Source of the DNA: Tabrizicola_A aquatica
GTDB lineage: Bacteria; Pseudomonadota; Alphaproteobacteria; Rhodobacterales; Rhodobacteraceae
Reading direction: 5' to 3' (one strand)
Assembly: GCA_965194375.1 (NCBI GenBank)
Contig: CBDAEL010000003.1
DNA: 64,000 nucleotides
This document shows positions 1-7,720 of the stretch, in pieces. The notes under the pieces were generated by a model. The model did no database searches and had not been told where the DNA came from. It saw only the letters and a program-made list of their open reading frames with translations. The position numbers and the translations under genes were made by a program. Every line of letters begins with the position of its first letter. The first letter of the stretch is position 1.

Positions 1-1029
1 TTTATCCGCCCCGAGACGCTCGAGGCGATGCTTGCAGCCCGCAGCGCGCATGCGGTGGTGGTCTTGGGCTTTCACGCCGCCAATCCCGGCCGCTATGGCC
101 GTCTGCTGACCCAAGGCAATGACCTTTTGGCCATCCGCGAATTCAAAGATGCGACAGATGAGGAACGTCTGATAACCCTTTGCAATTCAGGCGTGATCTG
201 CGCTGACGCCAAAACGCTTTTCTCGCTGGTGGCCGATGTGGGCAATGCCAATGCGAGCGGCGAATACTACCTGACCGACATCGTCGAACTCGCCCGCGCG
301 CGCGGCCTCTCAGCGGGCGTGGTGATCTGCGACGAGGCGGAAACCATGGGCATCAACACCCGCACCGAACTTGCCGCCGCCGAGGCCGCCTTTCAGGCGC
401 GCGCCCGCGCCGAGGCCTTGGACAATGGCGTCACCCTGACCGCCCCCGAAACCGTGTTCTTCGCCCTCGACACCCACATCGGCCGCGATGCCATCATCGG
501 CCCGAATGTCCTCTTTGGCCCCGGCGTCACCATCGAATCTGGCGCGGAGATTAAAGGCTTTTGCCACCTAGAAGGCTGCCATGTGTCGCGTGGGGCCGAT
601 GTCGGCCCCTTCGCCCGCCTGCGCCCCGGGGCAGAGCTTGCCGAAGATGTCCATGTCGGCAATTTTGTGGAAATCAAGAACGCCATTCTGGACGAAGGCG
701 TCAAGGTGGGCCATCTGAGCTATATCGGGGATGCCGATGTGGGCGAGTTTACCAACATTGGCGCGGGCACCGTTACCTGCAACTACGACGGCGTGATGAA
801 GCACCGCACCCGCATCGGCAGACGCGCCTTCATCGGCTCGGACACCATGCTGGTCGCCCCCGTCAGCATTGGTGACGGCGCGCTGACCGCCTCGGGCTCG
901 GTCATCACCGAAGATGTGCCCGCCGAGGCTGTGGCCTTGGCCCGGGCCAAACAAGTGAACAAGGCAGGACTTGCCACCAAGCTTTTTGAACGGCTGCGCG
1001 CCATTAAGGCCGCGAAAGGAAAATCATAA
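1..1029 (+). CDS. glmU: GlmU, bifunctional UDP-GlcNAc pyrophosphorylase / GlcN-1-P acetyltransferase (5' end cut by window)
   Basis: Only the last 342 residues are visible, because the frame is open from base 1 and the start lies outside the window. The first ~110 visible residues are the end of the nucleotidyltransferase domain. The rest is a left-handed beta-helix of hexapeptide repeats. The acetyltransferase signature is present as GHLSYIGDA, holding the family's catalytic His, followed by GTVTCNYDG. The family makes UDP-N-acetylglucosamine in the cytoplasm for peptidoglycan and lipid A. Its stop overlaps the glmS start by one base (TAATG), so the two successive enzymes of amino-sugar synthesis are translationally coupled. 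Confidence 0.96.
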   Translation, partial: FIRPETLEAMLAARSAHAVVVLGFHAANPGRYGRLLTQGNDLLAIREFKDATDEERLITLCNSGVICADAKTLFSLVADVGNANASGEYYLTDIVELARARGLSAGVVICDEAETMGINTRTELAAAEAAFQARARAEALDNGVTLTAPETVFFALDTHIGRDAIIGPNVLFGPGVTIESGAEIKGFCHLEGCHVSRGADVGPFARLRPGAELAEDVHVGNFVEIKNAILDEGVKVGHLSYIGDADVGEFTNIGAGTVTCNYDGVMKHRTRIGRRAFIGSDTMLVAPVSIGDGALTASGSVITEDVPAEAVALARAKQVNKAGLATKLFERLRAIKAAKGKS

Positions 1030-2846
1030 TGTGCGGAATTGTTGGGGTTTTGGGCCATCACGAGGTGGCCCCCCTTTTGGTCGAGGCGTTGAAGCGGCTG
1101 GAATATCGCGGCTATGACAGCGCCGGGATCGCCACCATCAACGAGGGCAAGCTGGACCGTCGCCGCGCGGTGGGCAAGCTCATTAACCTCTCCGATCTTT
1201 TGGTCCACAACCCCCTGCCCGGCAAATCCGGCATCGGCCACACCCGCTGGGCCACCCATGGCGCGGCCACCACGCTGAACGCCCATCCGCATCTTTCGGG
1301 CCGCGTCGCGGTGGTGCACAACGGCATTATCGAGAACTTCCGCGAGTTGCGCGCCGAGCTTACCGCAGGCGGGGCGGTGTTCGAATCTGAAACCGACACC
1401 GAAACCGTCAGCCACCTTCTGCGCCACCATTTGGACAAAGGTGCAAAACCCATTGAGGCCGCGCGCGAAACGCTCAAACGCCTGCACGGGGCCTTTGCGC
1501 TCTGCATCCTCTTCGAAGGCGAGCAAGATCTGATGATCTGCGCCCGCAAGGGCAGCCCCTTGGCCATCGGCCATGGCGATGGTGAGATGTTCGTCGGCTC
1601 GGACGCCATCGCGCTCGCACCAATGACCGACCGCATCACCTATCTGGAAGAGGGCGACTGGGCCGTCATCACCCGTGGCGGGGCGCAGATCTTTGATGAG
1701 GCGGGCCATCTTGCCAACCGCCCCGAGGCGCGGATTCAGGTTGACCAGACCCGCATCGAAAAGGCCGGTTACAAGCATTTCATGGCCAAGGAAATCGCCG
1801 AACAGCCGGTGGTGATTGCCGACGCGCTCAAGCATTACGTGTCGGGCGAAAACACCCTGCGCCTGCCTGCCGAGCTTGATTTTGCGGCTGTGGACCGTCT
1901 GACCATGGTGGCCTGCGGCACCGCAAGCTATGCCACCCATGTGGCGAAATACTGGTTCGAACAGATCGCGGGCCTGCCCGTCGAAATCGACATCGCGTCG
2001 GAATTCCGCTACCGCGAGCCGCCGCTGTCGCCCCACCAATGGGCGCTGTTTGTCAGCCAATCCGGCGAAACCGCCGACACGCTGGCCGCGCTGCGCTATG
2101 CCAAGGAACGCGTGGGCAAGGTGGTCTCGGTGGTCAATGTGCCGACCTCCTCGATTGCCCGCGAAAGCCATCTGGCGCTGCCGATCATGGCGGGGGTCGA
2201 GGTGGGGGTCGCCTCCACCAAGGCTTTCACCTGCCAGCTGACCGTGCTGGCCATTCTGGCGCTGAAAGCCGCCGTCGACCGGGGCCGTCTCGACGCGGCG
2301 GGCCTTGCCGCGCACCTCACCGCGCTGCGCAGCCTGCCGGGCCTGATGAACCACGCGCTGGCGCTCTCCACCGATGTGGCCGCCGTCGCCAAGGACCTGG
2401 CCGAGGCGCAGGATATCTTGTTCCTGGGCCGTGGCCCGATGTATCCGCTCGCCTTGGAAGGTGCGCTGAAGCTCAAGGAAATCAGCTATATCCACGCCGA
2501 AGGCTATGCGAGCGGAGAGTTGAAGCACGGCCCCATCGCGCTGATTGACAACCGCGTGCCGGTGATCGTGCTGGCCCCGCGCGATGCGCTTTTCGACAAG
2601 ACCGTGTCGAACATGCAAGAGGTCATGGCACGCCACGGCAAGGTGGTGCTGATCTCGGACGCCGCCGGCATCGCCGAGGCGGGTGCGGGCTGCTGGAAGA
2701 CCCTCACCTTGCCCGAGGTGGCCCCACAATTTGCCCCGATCCTCTATTCGATCCCGGCGCAGCTTTTGGCCTATCATACCGCCATCGCCAAAGGCACCGA
2801 TGTGGACCAGCCGCGCAATCTGGCCAAATCGGTGACAGTGGAATGA
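1029..2846 (+). CDS. glmS: Glutamine--fructose-6-phosphate aminotransferase GlmS
   Basis: The 605-residue protein has the full family length. It opens with MCGIVGVLG, where Cys1 after Met removal is the glutaminase nucleophile of class II amidotransferases. Two SIS sugar-isomerase domains follow; SQSGETADT is the typical sugar-phosphate loop, and the C-terminal DVDQPRNLAKSVTVE tail is diagnostic. The reaction converts fructose-6-P plus glutamine to glucosamine-6-P, the entry step to UDP-GlcNAc. It overlaps glmU by one base and the following alkD-like gene by four (ATGA), so the three form one transcription unit. No glmS ribozyme was seen, and the tight junction leaves no room for one. Confidence 0.97.
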   Translation: MCGIVGVLGHHEVAPLLVEALKRLEYRGYDSAGIATINEGKLDRRRAVGKLINLSDLLVHNPLPGKSGIGHTRWATHGAATTLNAHPHLSGRVAVVHNGIIENFRELRAELTAGGAVFESETDTETVSHLLRHHLDKGAKPIEAARETLKRLHGAFALCILFEGEQDLMICARKGSPLAIGHGDGEMFVGSDAIALAPMTDRITYLEEGDWAVITRGGAQIFDEAGHLANRPEARIQVDQTRIEKAGYKHFMAKEIAEQPVVIADALKHYVSGENTLRLPAELDFAAVDRLTMVACGTASYATHVAKYWFEQIAGLPVEIDIASEFRYREPPLSPHQWALFVSQSGETADTLAALRYAKERVGKVVSVVNVPTSSIARESHLALPIMAGVEVGVASTKAFTCQLTVLAILALKAAVDRGRLDAAGLAAHLTALRSLPGLMNHALALSTDVAAVAKDLAEAQDILFLGRGPMYPLALEGALKLKEISYIHAEGYASGELKHGPIALIDNRVPVIVLAPRDALFDKTVSNMQEVMARHGKVVLISDAAGIAEAGAGCWKTLTLPEVAPQFAPILYSIPAQLLAYHTAIAKGTDVDQPRNLAKSVTVE

Positions 2847-3526
2847 CCGTCAGCCTTGATCAGGCCATCGCCGCGCTGGAGGCATTGGCCAACCCCGAGA
2901 AGGCCACCGAAATGGCGGCCTATCACAAATCCACCCGCCGGTTCTTCGGCGTCAGCGTGCCGCAGATCGACGATCTCACCGACGCATGGCGCGCCGAGTG
3001 CACGCTGGACGAACGGCTTGCCTTGGCCGCAGCGCTTTGGGCGGCCGATATTCATGAGACCCGCGTGGCGGCGGCCAAGCTTTTGACCCAAGCCCGCATC
3101 CGCCCGGATGACGAGGGCGCATGGCAGCTTTTGCAAAGCTGGGTGCCTGATTCCGATGGCTGGTCTTTGGCCGATCACGCCATGATCGCCGCGCAAAAGC
3201 GGCTGGTCTGGCAGCCCGACCGGATCGAGGCGGTTGAGGGCTGGACCAATAGCCCCCACATGTGGACCCGCCGCGCCGCCATGGTCATCACCCTGCCCTA
3301 TGCCAAGCAAAACCACCCCAAACCCTTAGAAAACGCCATCCGCGAGCGGGTTCTGGACTGGGCCGTGCGCTATGCAACAGACCCGGACTGGTTCATCCAG
3401 AAATCCGTGGCGTGGTGGCTGCGCGATCTGTCCAAACATGACAAACCCCGGGTGGAGCGCTGGCTGGCCGAGCATGGCGACAGCTTGAAACCCTTTGCCC
3501 GCAAAGAAGCGTCCCGGCATTTCTGA
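2843..3526 (+). CDS. AlkD-like DNA alkylation repair protein
   Basis: The 227-residue protein matches the DNA alkylation repair (AlkD) family, made of HEAT-like helical repeats that bind alkylated DNA without a base-flipping pocket. Visible family features are the N-terminal YHKSTRRFFGVSVPQI segment, and W- and D-rich repeat cores such as VPDSDGWSLADH and TNSPHMWTRRAAMV. It starts inside the end of glmS (ATGA overlap), so it is probably co-transcribed with glmS. No direct link to cell-wall synthesis is implied. The family assignment is firm; glycosylase activity on 3- or 7-methyl purines is inferred from the family. Confidence 0.85.
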   Translation: MTVSLDQAIAALEALANPEKATEMAAYHKSTRRFFGVSVPQIDDLTDAWRAECTLDERLALAAALWAADIHETRVAAAKLLTQARIRPDDEGAWQLLQSWVPDSDGWSLADHAMIAAQKRLVWQPDRIEAVEGWTNSPHMWTRRAAMVITLPYAKQNHPKPLENAIRERVLDWAVRYATDPDWFIQKSVAWWLRDLSKHDKPRVERWLAEHGDSLKPFARKEASRHF

Positions 3527-3616
3527 TCGCGCAGCTCCTCGTCGACTTCGTCGCGCGTCGGGGTAAACCGAGGAGAAGCCGAAGGCGCCCGACGAGGTGC
3601 ACGGCGAGACGCCCAA

Positions 3617-4153
3617 TTACTCCGCCGCCAGCGCCTTCTCCAGTTCCGGCCGGAAACGCTGCAGATAATCATCGCCCACCAAGGGGCCGATGAAGCGATA
3701 GACCACCTCGCCCTTGCCGTTCACGATAAAGGTCTCGGGCGGGGCGGTGACGCCCCATTCCAGCCGCGTCCGGCCCTTGGGGTCAAAGGCGATGCTGGCA
3801 AAGGGATTGCCATCATCTGCCAAAAACGCCAGCGCATCCCCCTCACGGTCCATCATATTGACGCCGATCACCGGAATGCCTTCGGCAGCCAGCGCGGTCA
3901 GCGTCGGATGCTCCGCCCGGCAAGGGGGGCACCATGAAGCCCAAAAGTTCACCAACACAACGCGACCCTGTGCCAGATCGGACTGCACCGGCGCTGGAAT
4001 TCCCGGCAAGGCCGCCTGCTCAATCGCGGGGGCCGGCTTGCCCAGAAAGACCGAGGGCAGATCATTAGGATTATCGCGGGTCATGCCCGTATAAAACAGC
4101 ACCGCCAGCCCCAAAAACAGCAACGGCGGAATCAACAACAGCCACTTAAGCAT
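3617..4153 (-). CDS. ccmG: CcmG/DsbE thiol:disulfide oxidoreductase for cytochrome c maturation
   Basis: The 178-residue protein starts with one membrane anchor (residues ~3-23) followed by a periplasmic thioredoxin fold. The redox motif is WASWCPPC (Cys75 and Cys78). The family keeps the haem-binding cysteines of apocytochrome c reduced. The start at 4153 was chosen because the ccmD stop overlaps it (ATGCTTAA). A start nine codons upstream would lie inside ccmD. It is the last gene of the yajC-to-ccmG operon and faces the AlkD-like gene convergently. Confidence 0.93.
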   Translation of the reverse strand: MLKWLLLIPPLLFLGLAVLFYTGMTRDNPNDLPSVFLGKPAPAIEQAALPGIPAPVQSDLAQGRVVLVNFWASWCPPCRAEHPTLTALAAEGIPVIGVNMMDREGDALAFLADDGNPFASIAFDPKGRTRLEWGVTAPPETFIVNGKGEVVYRFIGPLVGDDYLQRFRPELEKALAAE

Positions 4154-4307
4154 CGCCTGCCCCTTCCTGCCGCGCCTCAACCTCGTGCAAGGCCTGCTTT
4201 ACCCGGCGGCCCTGCCACAGCGTCACCGCCACCAGCCCGACCAACAGCGCAATGGTCGAGACATAAGACCAAATCACCGCATCGGCGTATTTTCCCAGAT
4301 CAGGCAT
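4146..4307 (-). CDS. ccmD: CcmD, small haem exporter membrane subunit
   Basis: This 53-codon gene begins MPDLGKYADAVIWSY, has one transmembrane helix (residues ~13-31), then a charged tail beginning WQGRRVKQALHEVEAR. That is the usual CcmD plan: a short N-terminus, one helix and a basic, coiled C-terminus. Its ATG overlaps the ccmC stop (TGATG) and its stop overlaps the ccmG start by eight bases. Position between ccmC and ccmG supports the call more than sequence does. CcmD helps release haem-loaded CcmE from the CcmABC complex. Confidence 0.85.
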   Translation of the reverse strand: MPDLGKYADAVIWSYVSTIALLVGLVAVTLWQGRRVKQALHEVEARQEGAGDA

Positions 4308-5035
4308 CAAGCCAACCTCTCGCGTGACAACAGCGCCTGCAACCGGCGGGCGCGAATTTCAGTGCGGGTGCGCATCAAAACCAGCATGACGAACAACAGG
4401 ACAAAGCCGATGATGCAAACCAAGAGCGGGAACCAATAGACATCCGACACATTCTCTTCCTTGTCCAAAGACAGGCTCGCCCCTTGATGCAGGCCTTGGT
4501 TCCAAAACAAGACCGCATAGCGCGACAAAAAGGCAAAGACCGATCCCACAATAGCCAGAACGCTGGTCAGGTCCGCCGCCGTGTCGGGGTTCTCCACCGC
4601 CGCCCAAAGCGCGATATAGCCCAGATAGAATAAGGCAAGGATCAGGAACGACGTCAGACGCGGGTCCCAAGCCCACCATGTGCCCCACATCGGCTGGCCC
4701 CAGATTGCCCCGGTCACCAGCCCGATCACGGTAAAGACCAGCCCAATCGGGGCCGCCGCCTTGGCCGCCAGCGCCGAGACATGATGCCGCCGGATCAGCC
4801 AGATCAGCGAGGTGACCAGCATCATCGTCCAGGCCGAGATGGCCATCATCGCGGCAGGCACATGCAGGTAGATGATCTTGACGGTGGAGCCGAACTTGTC
4901 AGCGTCCGGTGTGAAGAAAAAGCCCCAGACCAGCCCCACCACCAGCGTGATCGCCGTCAGCCCGCTGACCCAAGGCAACAAAAGCCCCGAGGTCTGCATG
5001 AACTTTTTCGGGTTGGCATATTCCCAGATCGACAT
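4307..5035 (-). CDS. ccmC: CcmC haem exporter / haem-handling membrane protein
   Basis: The 242-residue protein has about six membrane helices and the tryptophan-rich periplasmic motif WGTWWAWD (residues 117-124) of the CcmC/CcmF haem-handling family, with nearby conserved His residues in IYLHVPAA. CcmC attaches haem to CcmE in the periplasm. It ends with a one-base overlap into ccmD. The upstream ccmB stop is about 50 bases away, the only real gap in the ccm part of the operon. Confidence 0.95.
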   Translation of the reverse strand: MSIWEYANPKKFMQTSGLLLPWVSGLTAITLVVGLVWGFFFTPDADKFGSTVKIIYLHVPAAMMAISAWTMMLVTSLIWLIRRHHVSALAAKAAAPIGLVFTVIGLVTGAIWGQPMWGTWWAWDPRLTSFLILALFYLGYIALWAAVENPDTAADLTSVLAIVGSVFAFLSRYAVLFWNQGLHQGASLSLDKEENVSDVYWFPLLVCIIGFVLLFVMLVLMRTRTEIRARRLQALLSRERLA

Positions 5036-5086
5036 GGTTTATCCTTGGATTGCCGCGCGCTGCCGTTTGCTTAGCATGGCGCGGGC

Positions 5087-5743
5087 CTAACGCAAATTGA
5101 CGCGGATTGCCGCAGATGCGGCAAAGGGCAACAGGGCCAGCGACCCAGCGGTGATCGCGGCCAAAAGCGCAAGCGGCGTACCGACGGCCATGCCCACAGC
5201 GCCCCGCTTGACCACCTCGGCCCCGAAAATCAGCGTTGGCATGTAAAGCGGCAGCACCAACAGGCTCATCAACAGCCCGCCGCGCTTGAGCCCCACCGTC
5301 AGCGCCGCGCCAAAGGCCCCGATGATCGACAGGGCTGGAGTGCCCAATGCCAAGCTGATGACCAACCACACATAGCCCGGCCCCGGCAGGTTCAGCAGAA
5401 CGCCCAGCACAGGCGCCACCAGCACCAAAGGCAGCCCCGTCACCAGCCAATGCGCCAAGGCCTTGACCGCCACCGCGCCCTCCATCGGCACGGGCGAGGT
5501 GGCCAAAAGGTCCAGCGAGCCATCCTCGAAATCCAAGGCAAAGATGCGGTCGAGCGACAAAAGGCAGGACAAAAGCGCCCCCACCCACAGGATGCCAGGT
5601 GCAATCTTGGCCAGCGTCGCGGGTTCCGGCCCCACGCCCAAAGGCACGATCACCGCCACCAGCAGGAAAAACGCAAGGCCCAGCCCAAAGCCGCCGCCCG
5701 CGCGAATGGCCAATCGCAGATCACGGCTCAGAAGGGCGATCAT
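5087..5743 (-). CDS. ccmB: CcmB, membrane subunit of the CcmAB haem exporter ABC complex
   Basis: The 218-residue protein has six predicted hydrophobic helices and a typical CcmB N-terminus (LLSRDLRLAIRAGGG). The segment FEDGSLDLLATSPVPM is a family hallmark. CcmB pairs with the ATPase CcmA to drive release of holo-CcmE during cytochrome c maturation. The start overlaps the end of ccmA by four bases (ATGA), which implies coupled translation of the two subunits. Confidence 0.95.
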   Translation of the reverse strand: MIALLSRDLRLAIRAGGGFGLGLAFFLLVAVIVPLGVGPEPATLAKIAPGILWVGALLSCLLSLDRIFALDFEDGSLDLLATSPVPMEGAVAVKALAHWLVTGLPLVLVAPVLGVLLNLPGPGYVWLVISLALGTPALSIIGAFGAALTVGLKRGGLLMSLLVLPLYMPTLIFGAEVVKRGAVGMAVGTPLALLAAITAGSLALLPFAASAAIRVNLR

Positions 5744-6369
5744 GTGAAGGCCTCATCAAAGGCCGAGCGCACCCCGCCTTGCGACAGTTTGCGCGCCTTG
5801 AACGGGGTCAGGTCGAGAACATCGGCCTCCAAGCCCAGATCGATATGCGTGGCAATCAACGCCGCCCCCCCGGCGGCCAGATGGTCACGCACCACCGCGC
5901 CAAAAAGCTGGACCGAGGCCACGTCCAAAGACACCGTCGGCTCATCCATCACCCAAATCGCCCGTCCGCTGACCAAAAGCCGCGCAAGACCAAGGCGGCG
6001 CTTTTGCCCGGCCGACAGGTTCGCCGCCCGCCGGTCGGCCAATTCGCGCAGCGCCATCCGATCGATCGCGGCACCCACCGCATCGGTGCCAAAGACCCGC
6101 GCCCAGAAGGTCAGGTTTTCCGCCACTGTCAGCGTGGCCTTCACCCCATCGGCATGGGCGGCATAGGTGATGCTATCCGCGGCCGTCTCAACCCGGCCCT
6201 CCAAGGGCGGCTGCAACCCGGCTATGGTGCGCAGAAGCGTGGTCTTGCCAATGCCGTTAGGTCCGCGCAGCACCAAGGCCCGCCCCGGCTCCAGCGCAAA
6301 ACTCACCCCTTGCAAGACCGGCACCCCGGCCCGCGCCACGGCCAGATCGTGCACCGCAAGGCGCGTCAT
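5740..6369 (-). CDS. ccmA: CcmA, ATPase of the cytochrome c maturation ABC complex
   Basis: The 209-residue single ABC domain carries Walker A GPNGIGKTT (residues 36-44), the ABC signature LSAGQ (118-122), Walker B IWVMDEP (138-144) and a His switch in ATHIDLG. The small size is normal for CcmA. It works with CcmB and CcmC in haem delivery to CcmE. It overlaps both neighbours by four bases, the upstream Mth938-like gene and the downstream ccmB. Confidence 0.95.
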   Translation of the reverse strand: MTRLAVHDLAVARAGVPVLQGVSFALEPGRALVLRGPNGIGKTTLLRTIAGLQPPLEGRVETAADSITYAAHADGVKATLTVAENLTFWARVFGTDAVGAAIDRMALRELADRRAANLSAGQKRRLGLARLLVSGRAIWVMDEPTVSLDVASVQLFGAVVRDHLAAGGAALIATHIDLGLEADVLDLTPFKARKLSQGGVRSAFDEAFT

Positions 6370-6725
6370 GGACCCACCGGCAACAGGGCGGCGGCAATCC
6401 GGCGCCCCTCTCCCAATAAGACGTTATAGGTGCGGCACGCGGCGGGCGAGGACATCGGCTCGACCCCGATCCCTGCTGCCTCTAGTGCGTCACGAAAGGC
6501 GCGCGGCACCGGGGTGATCTGCGGACCAAGCCCCACCAAAAGGACGTCAATCCGCCCTGCCAGCGCCAAAGGCGTGGCGCTGTCACCCAGCCCACCCCAA
6601 CCGCCCGCATCCCACGGCGTCACCAGCGTCGCACCCTGCAAGGCATGGGTCCCCACCCGGAAAAAACCCGGCCCATAGCCCTCAATCGCCAAGGCAGCCC
6701 CGTAGCTGACCTCGATCAGGCGCAT
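6366..6725 (-). CDS. Mth938/NDUFAF3-like domain protein
   Basis: This 119-residue soluble protein shows the Mth938-like pattern: an N-terminal beta-rich part containing GPGFFRVG, a central GRIDVLLVGLG strand-loop, and a C-terminal RTYNVLLGEGRRIAAALLP helix. The eukaryotic relative NDUFAF3 assists assembly of respiratory complex I; a bacterial role is not settled. It lies between secF (three bases away) and ccmA (four-base overlap), so it is made together with membrane export and cytochrome c assembly factors. An assembly function in the inner membrane is inference from context. Confidence 0.82.
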   Translation of the reverse strand: MRLIEVSYGAALAIEGYGPGFFRVGTHALQGATLVTPWDAGGWGGLGDSATPLALAGRIDVLLVGLGPQITPVPRAFRDALEAAGIGVEPMSSPAACRTYNVLLGEGRRIAAALLPVGP

Positions 6726-6728
6726 GGC

Positions 6729-7706
6729 TTAGGCGTCCACATCGGCGAATTCGTGATCCGCCGGTTTGCCGGTCTTGGGCTTGTCGCTGCGGTCCAGCCC
6801 CAGCATCAAGACGATGTTTTTGGCCACGTAAAGCGTCGAATAGGTGCCGATGATCACGCCAAAGAGCATGGCAAAGACAAAGCCCCGGATCACATCGCCG
6901 CCCAAGATCACCAGGCAAGTCAACGACAGTAGTGTGGTCGTCGCCGTCATGATCGTGCGGCTCAGCGTCTCGTTCGCGGTCAGGTTCATCATCTCGCGCA
7001 GCGGCATCGCTTTGTACTTGGCCAGATTCTCTCGCAGCCGGTCAAAGATCACCACCGTGTCGTTGATCGAATAGCCAAGGATGGTCAGCAAAGCCGCCAC
7101 GATGGTCAGGTCGAACTTCAGCTGAAAGATCGCAAAGACGCCAACGGTCACAACCACATCATGGATCAGGGCGGCCACGCTGCCGACGGCGAATTGCCAT
7201 TCAAAGCGCAGCCAGACATAGATCCAGATCCCCAAAGAGCCCGCCGCCACAGCCAAAAGCGCGGCCCAAATCAATTCAGCGGAAACCTTGGGCCCGACCG
7301 ATTCGACCGAGGGGAAGGTAATCGCCGGGTCCACGGCGCGCAGCGCCCCTTCAATGGCGGCAATGGTTTCGGGGGTGATCGCCTCTTCGCCCTCTTGGGC
7401 CTCAATCCGCACCATCGCAACATGCTGATCTTCGCGGAAGGTCGGATCAAAGACCTGCGTGATGGCGACATCGCCCAGATCCAGCCCTGTCATCGCCTCG
7501 CGGTAGACGCCGACGTCCACCGCCTGCGTGCTCTCGGTGCGAATGGTGGTGCCGCCTTTGAAATCGACACCAAAGTTCAGCCCCATGATCGCCACCGCCA
7601 GAATGGAGACGACAACCGCCGCGATGGAGGCCCCGAAGGTCACCCACTGCAATTTGAAGAAATCGATGTTGGTCTTGACCGGAACCAGCCGCAAACGCCA
7701 TGCCAT
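6729..7706 (-). CDS. secF: SecF, protein export membrane subunit
   Basis: The 325-residue protein has six membrane helices with a large periplasmic loop after the first. Family motifs are LNFGVDFKGGTTI, the D1-type loop, and GYSINDTVVIFDRLRENL in the fourth-helix region. SecF with SecD uses the proton gradient to pull secreted proteins out of the SecYEG channel. It follows secD with a gap of 14 bases. The start is preceded by a GGGGGAG ribosome site. Confidence 0.96.
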   Translation of the reverse strand: MAWRLRLVPVKTNIDFFKLQWVTFGASIAAVVVSILAVAIMGLNFGVDFKGGTTIRTESTQAVDVGVYREAMTGLDLGDVAITQVFDPTFREDQHVAMVRIEAQEGEEAITPETIAAIEGALRAVDPAITFPSVESVGPKVSAELIWAALLAVAAGSLGIWIYVWLRFEWQFAVGSVAALIHDVVVTVGVFAIFQLKFDLTIVAALLTILGYSINDTVVIFDRLRENLAKYKAMPLREMMNLTANETLSRTIMTATTTLLSLTCLVILGGDVIRGFVFAMLFGVIIGTYSTLYVAKNIVLMLGLDRSDKPKTGKPADHEFADVDA

Positions 7707-7720
7707 GATATCGCTCCCCC

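Noticed and set aside
783..2777. A 664-codon open frame antisense to glmS
   Set aside because: It is a composition artefact of GC-rich codon use opposite a clear glmS; the sequence is His/Gly/Arg-rich with no family resemblance.
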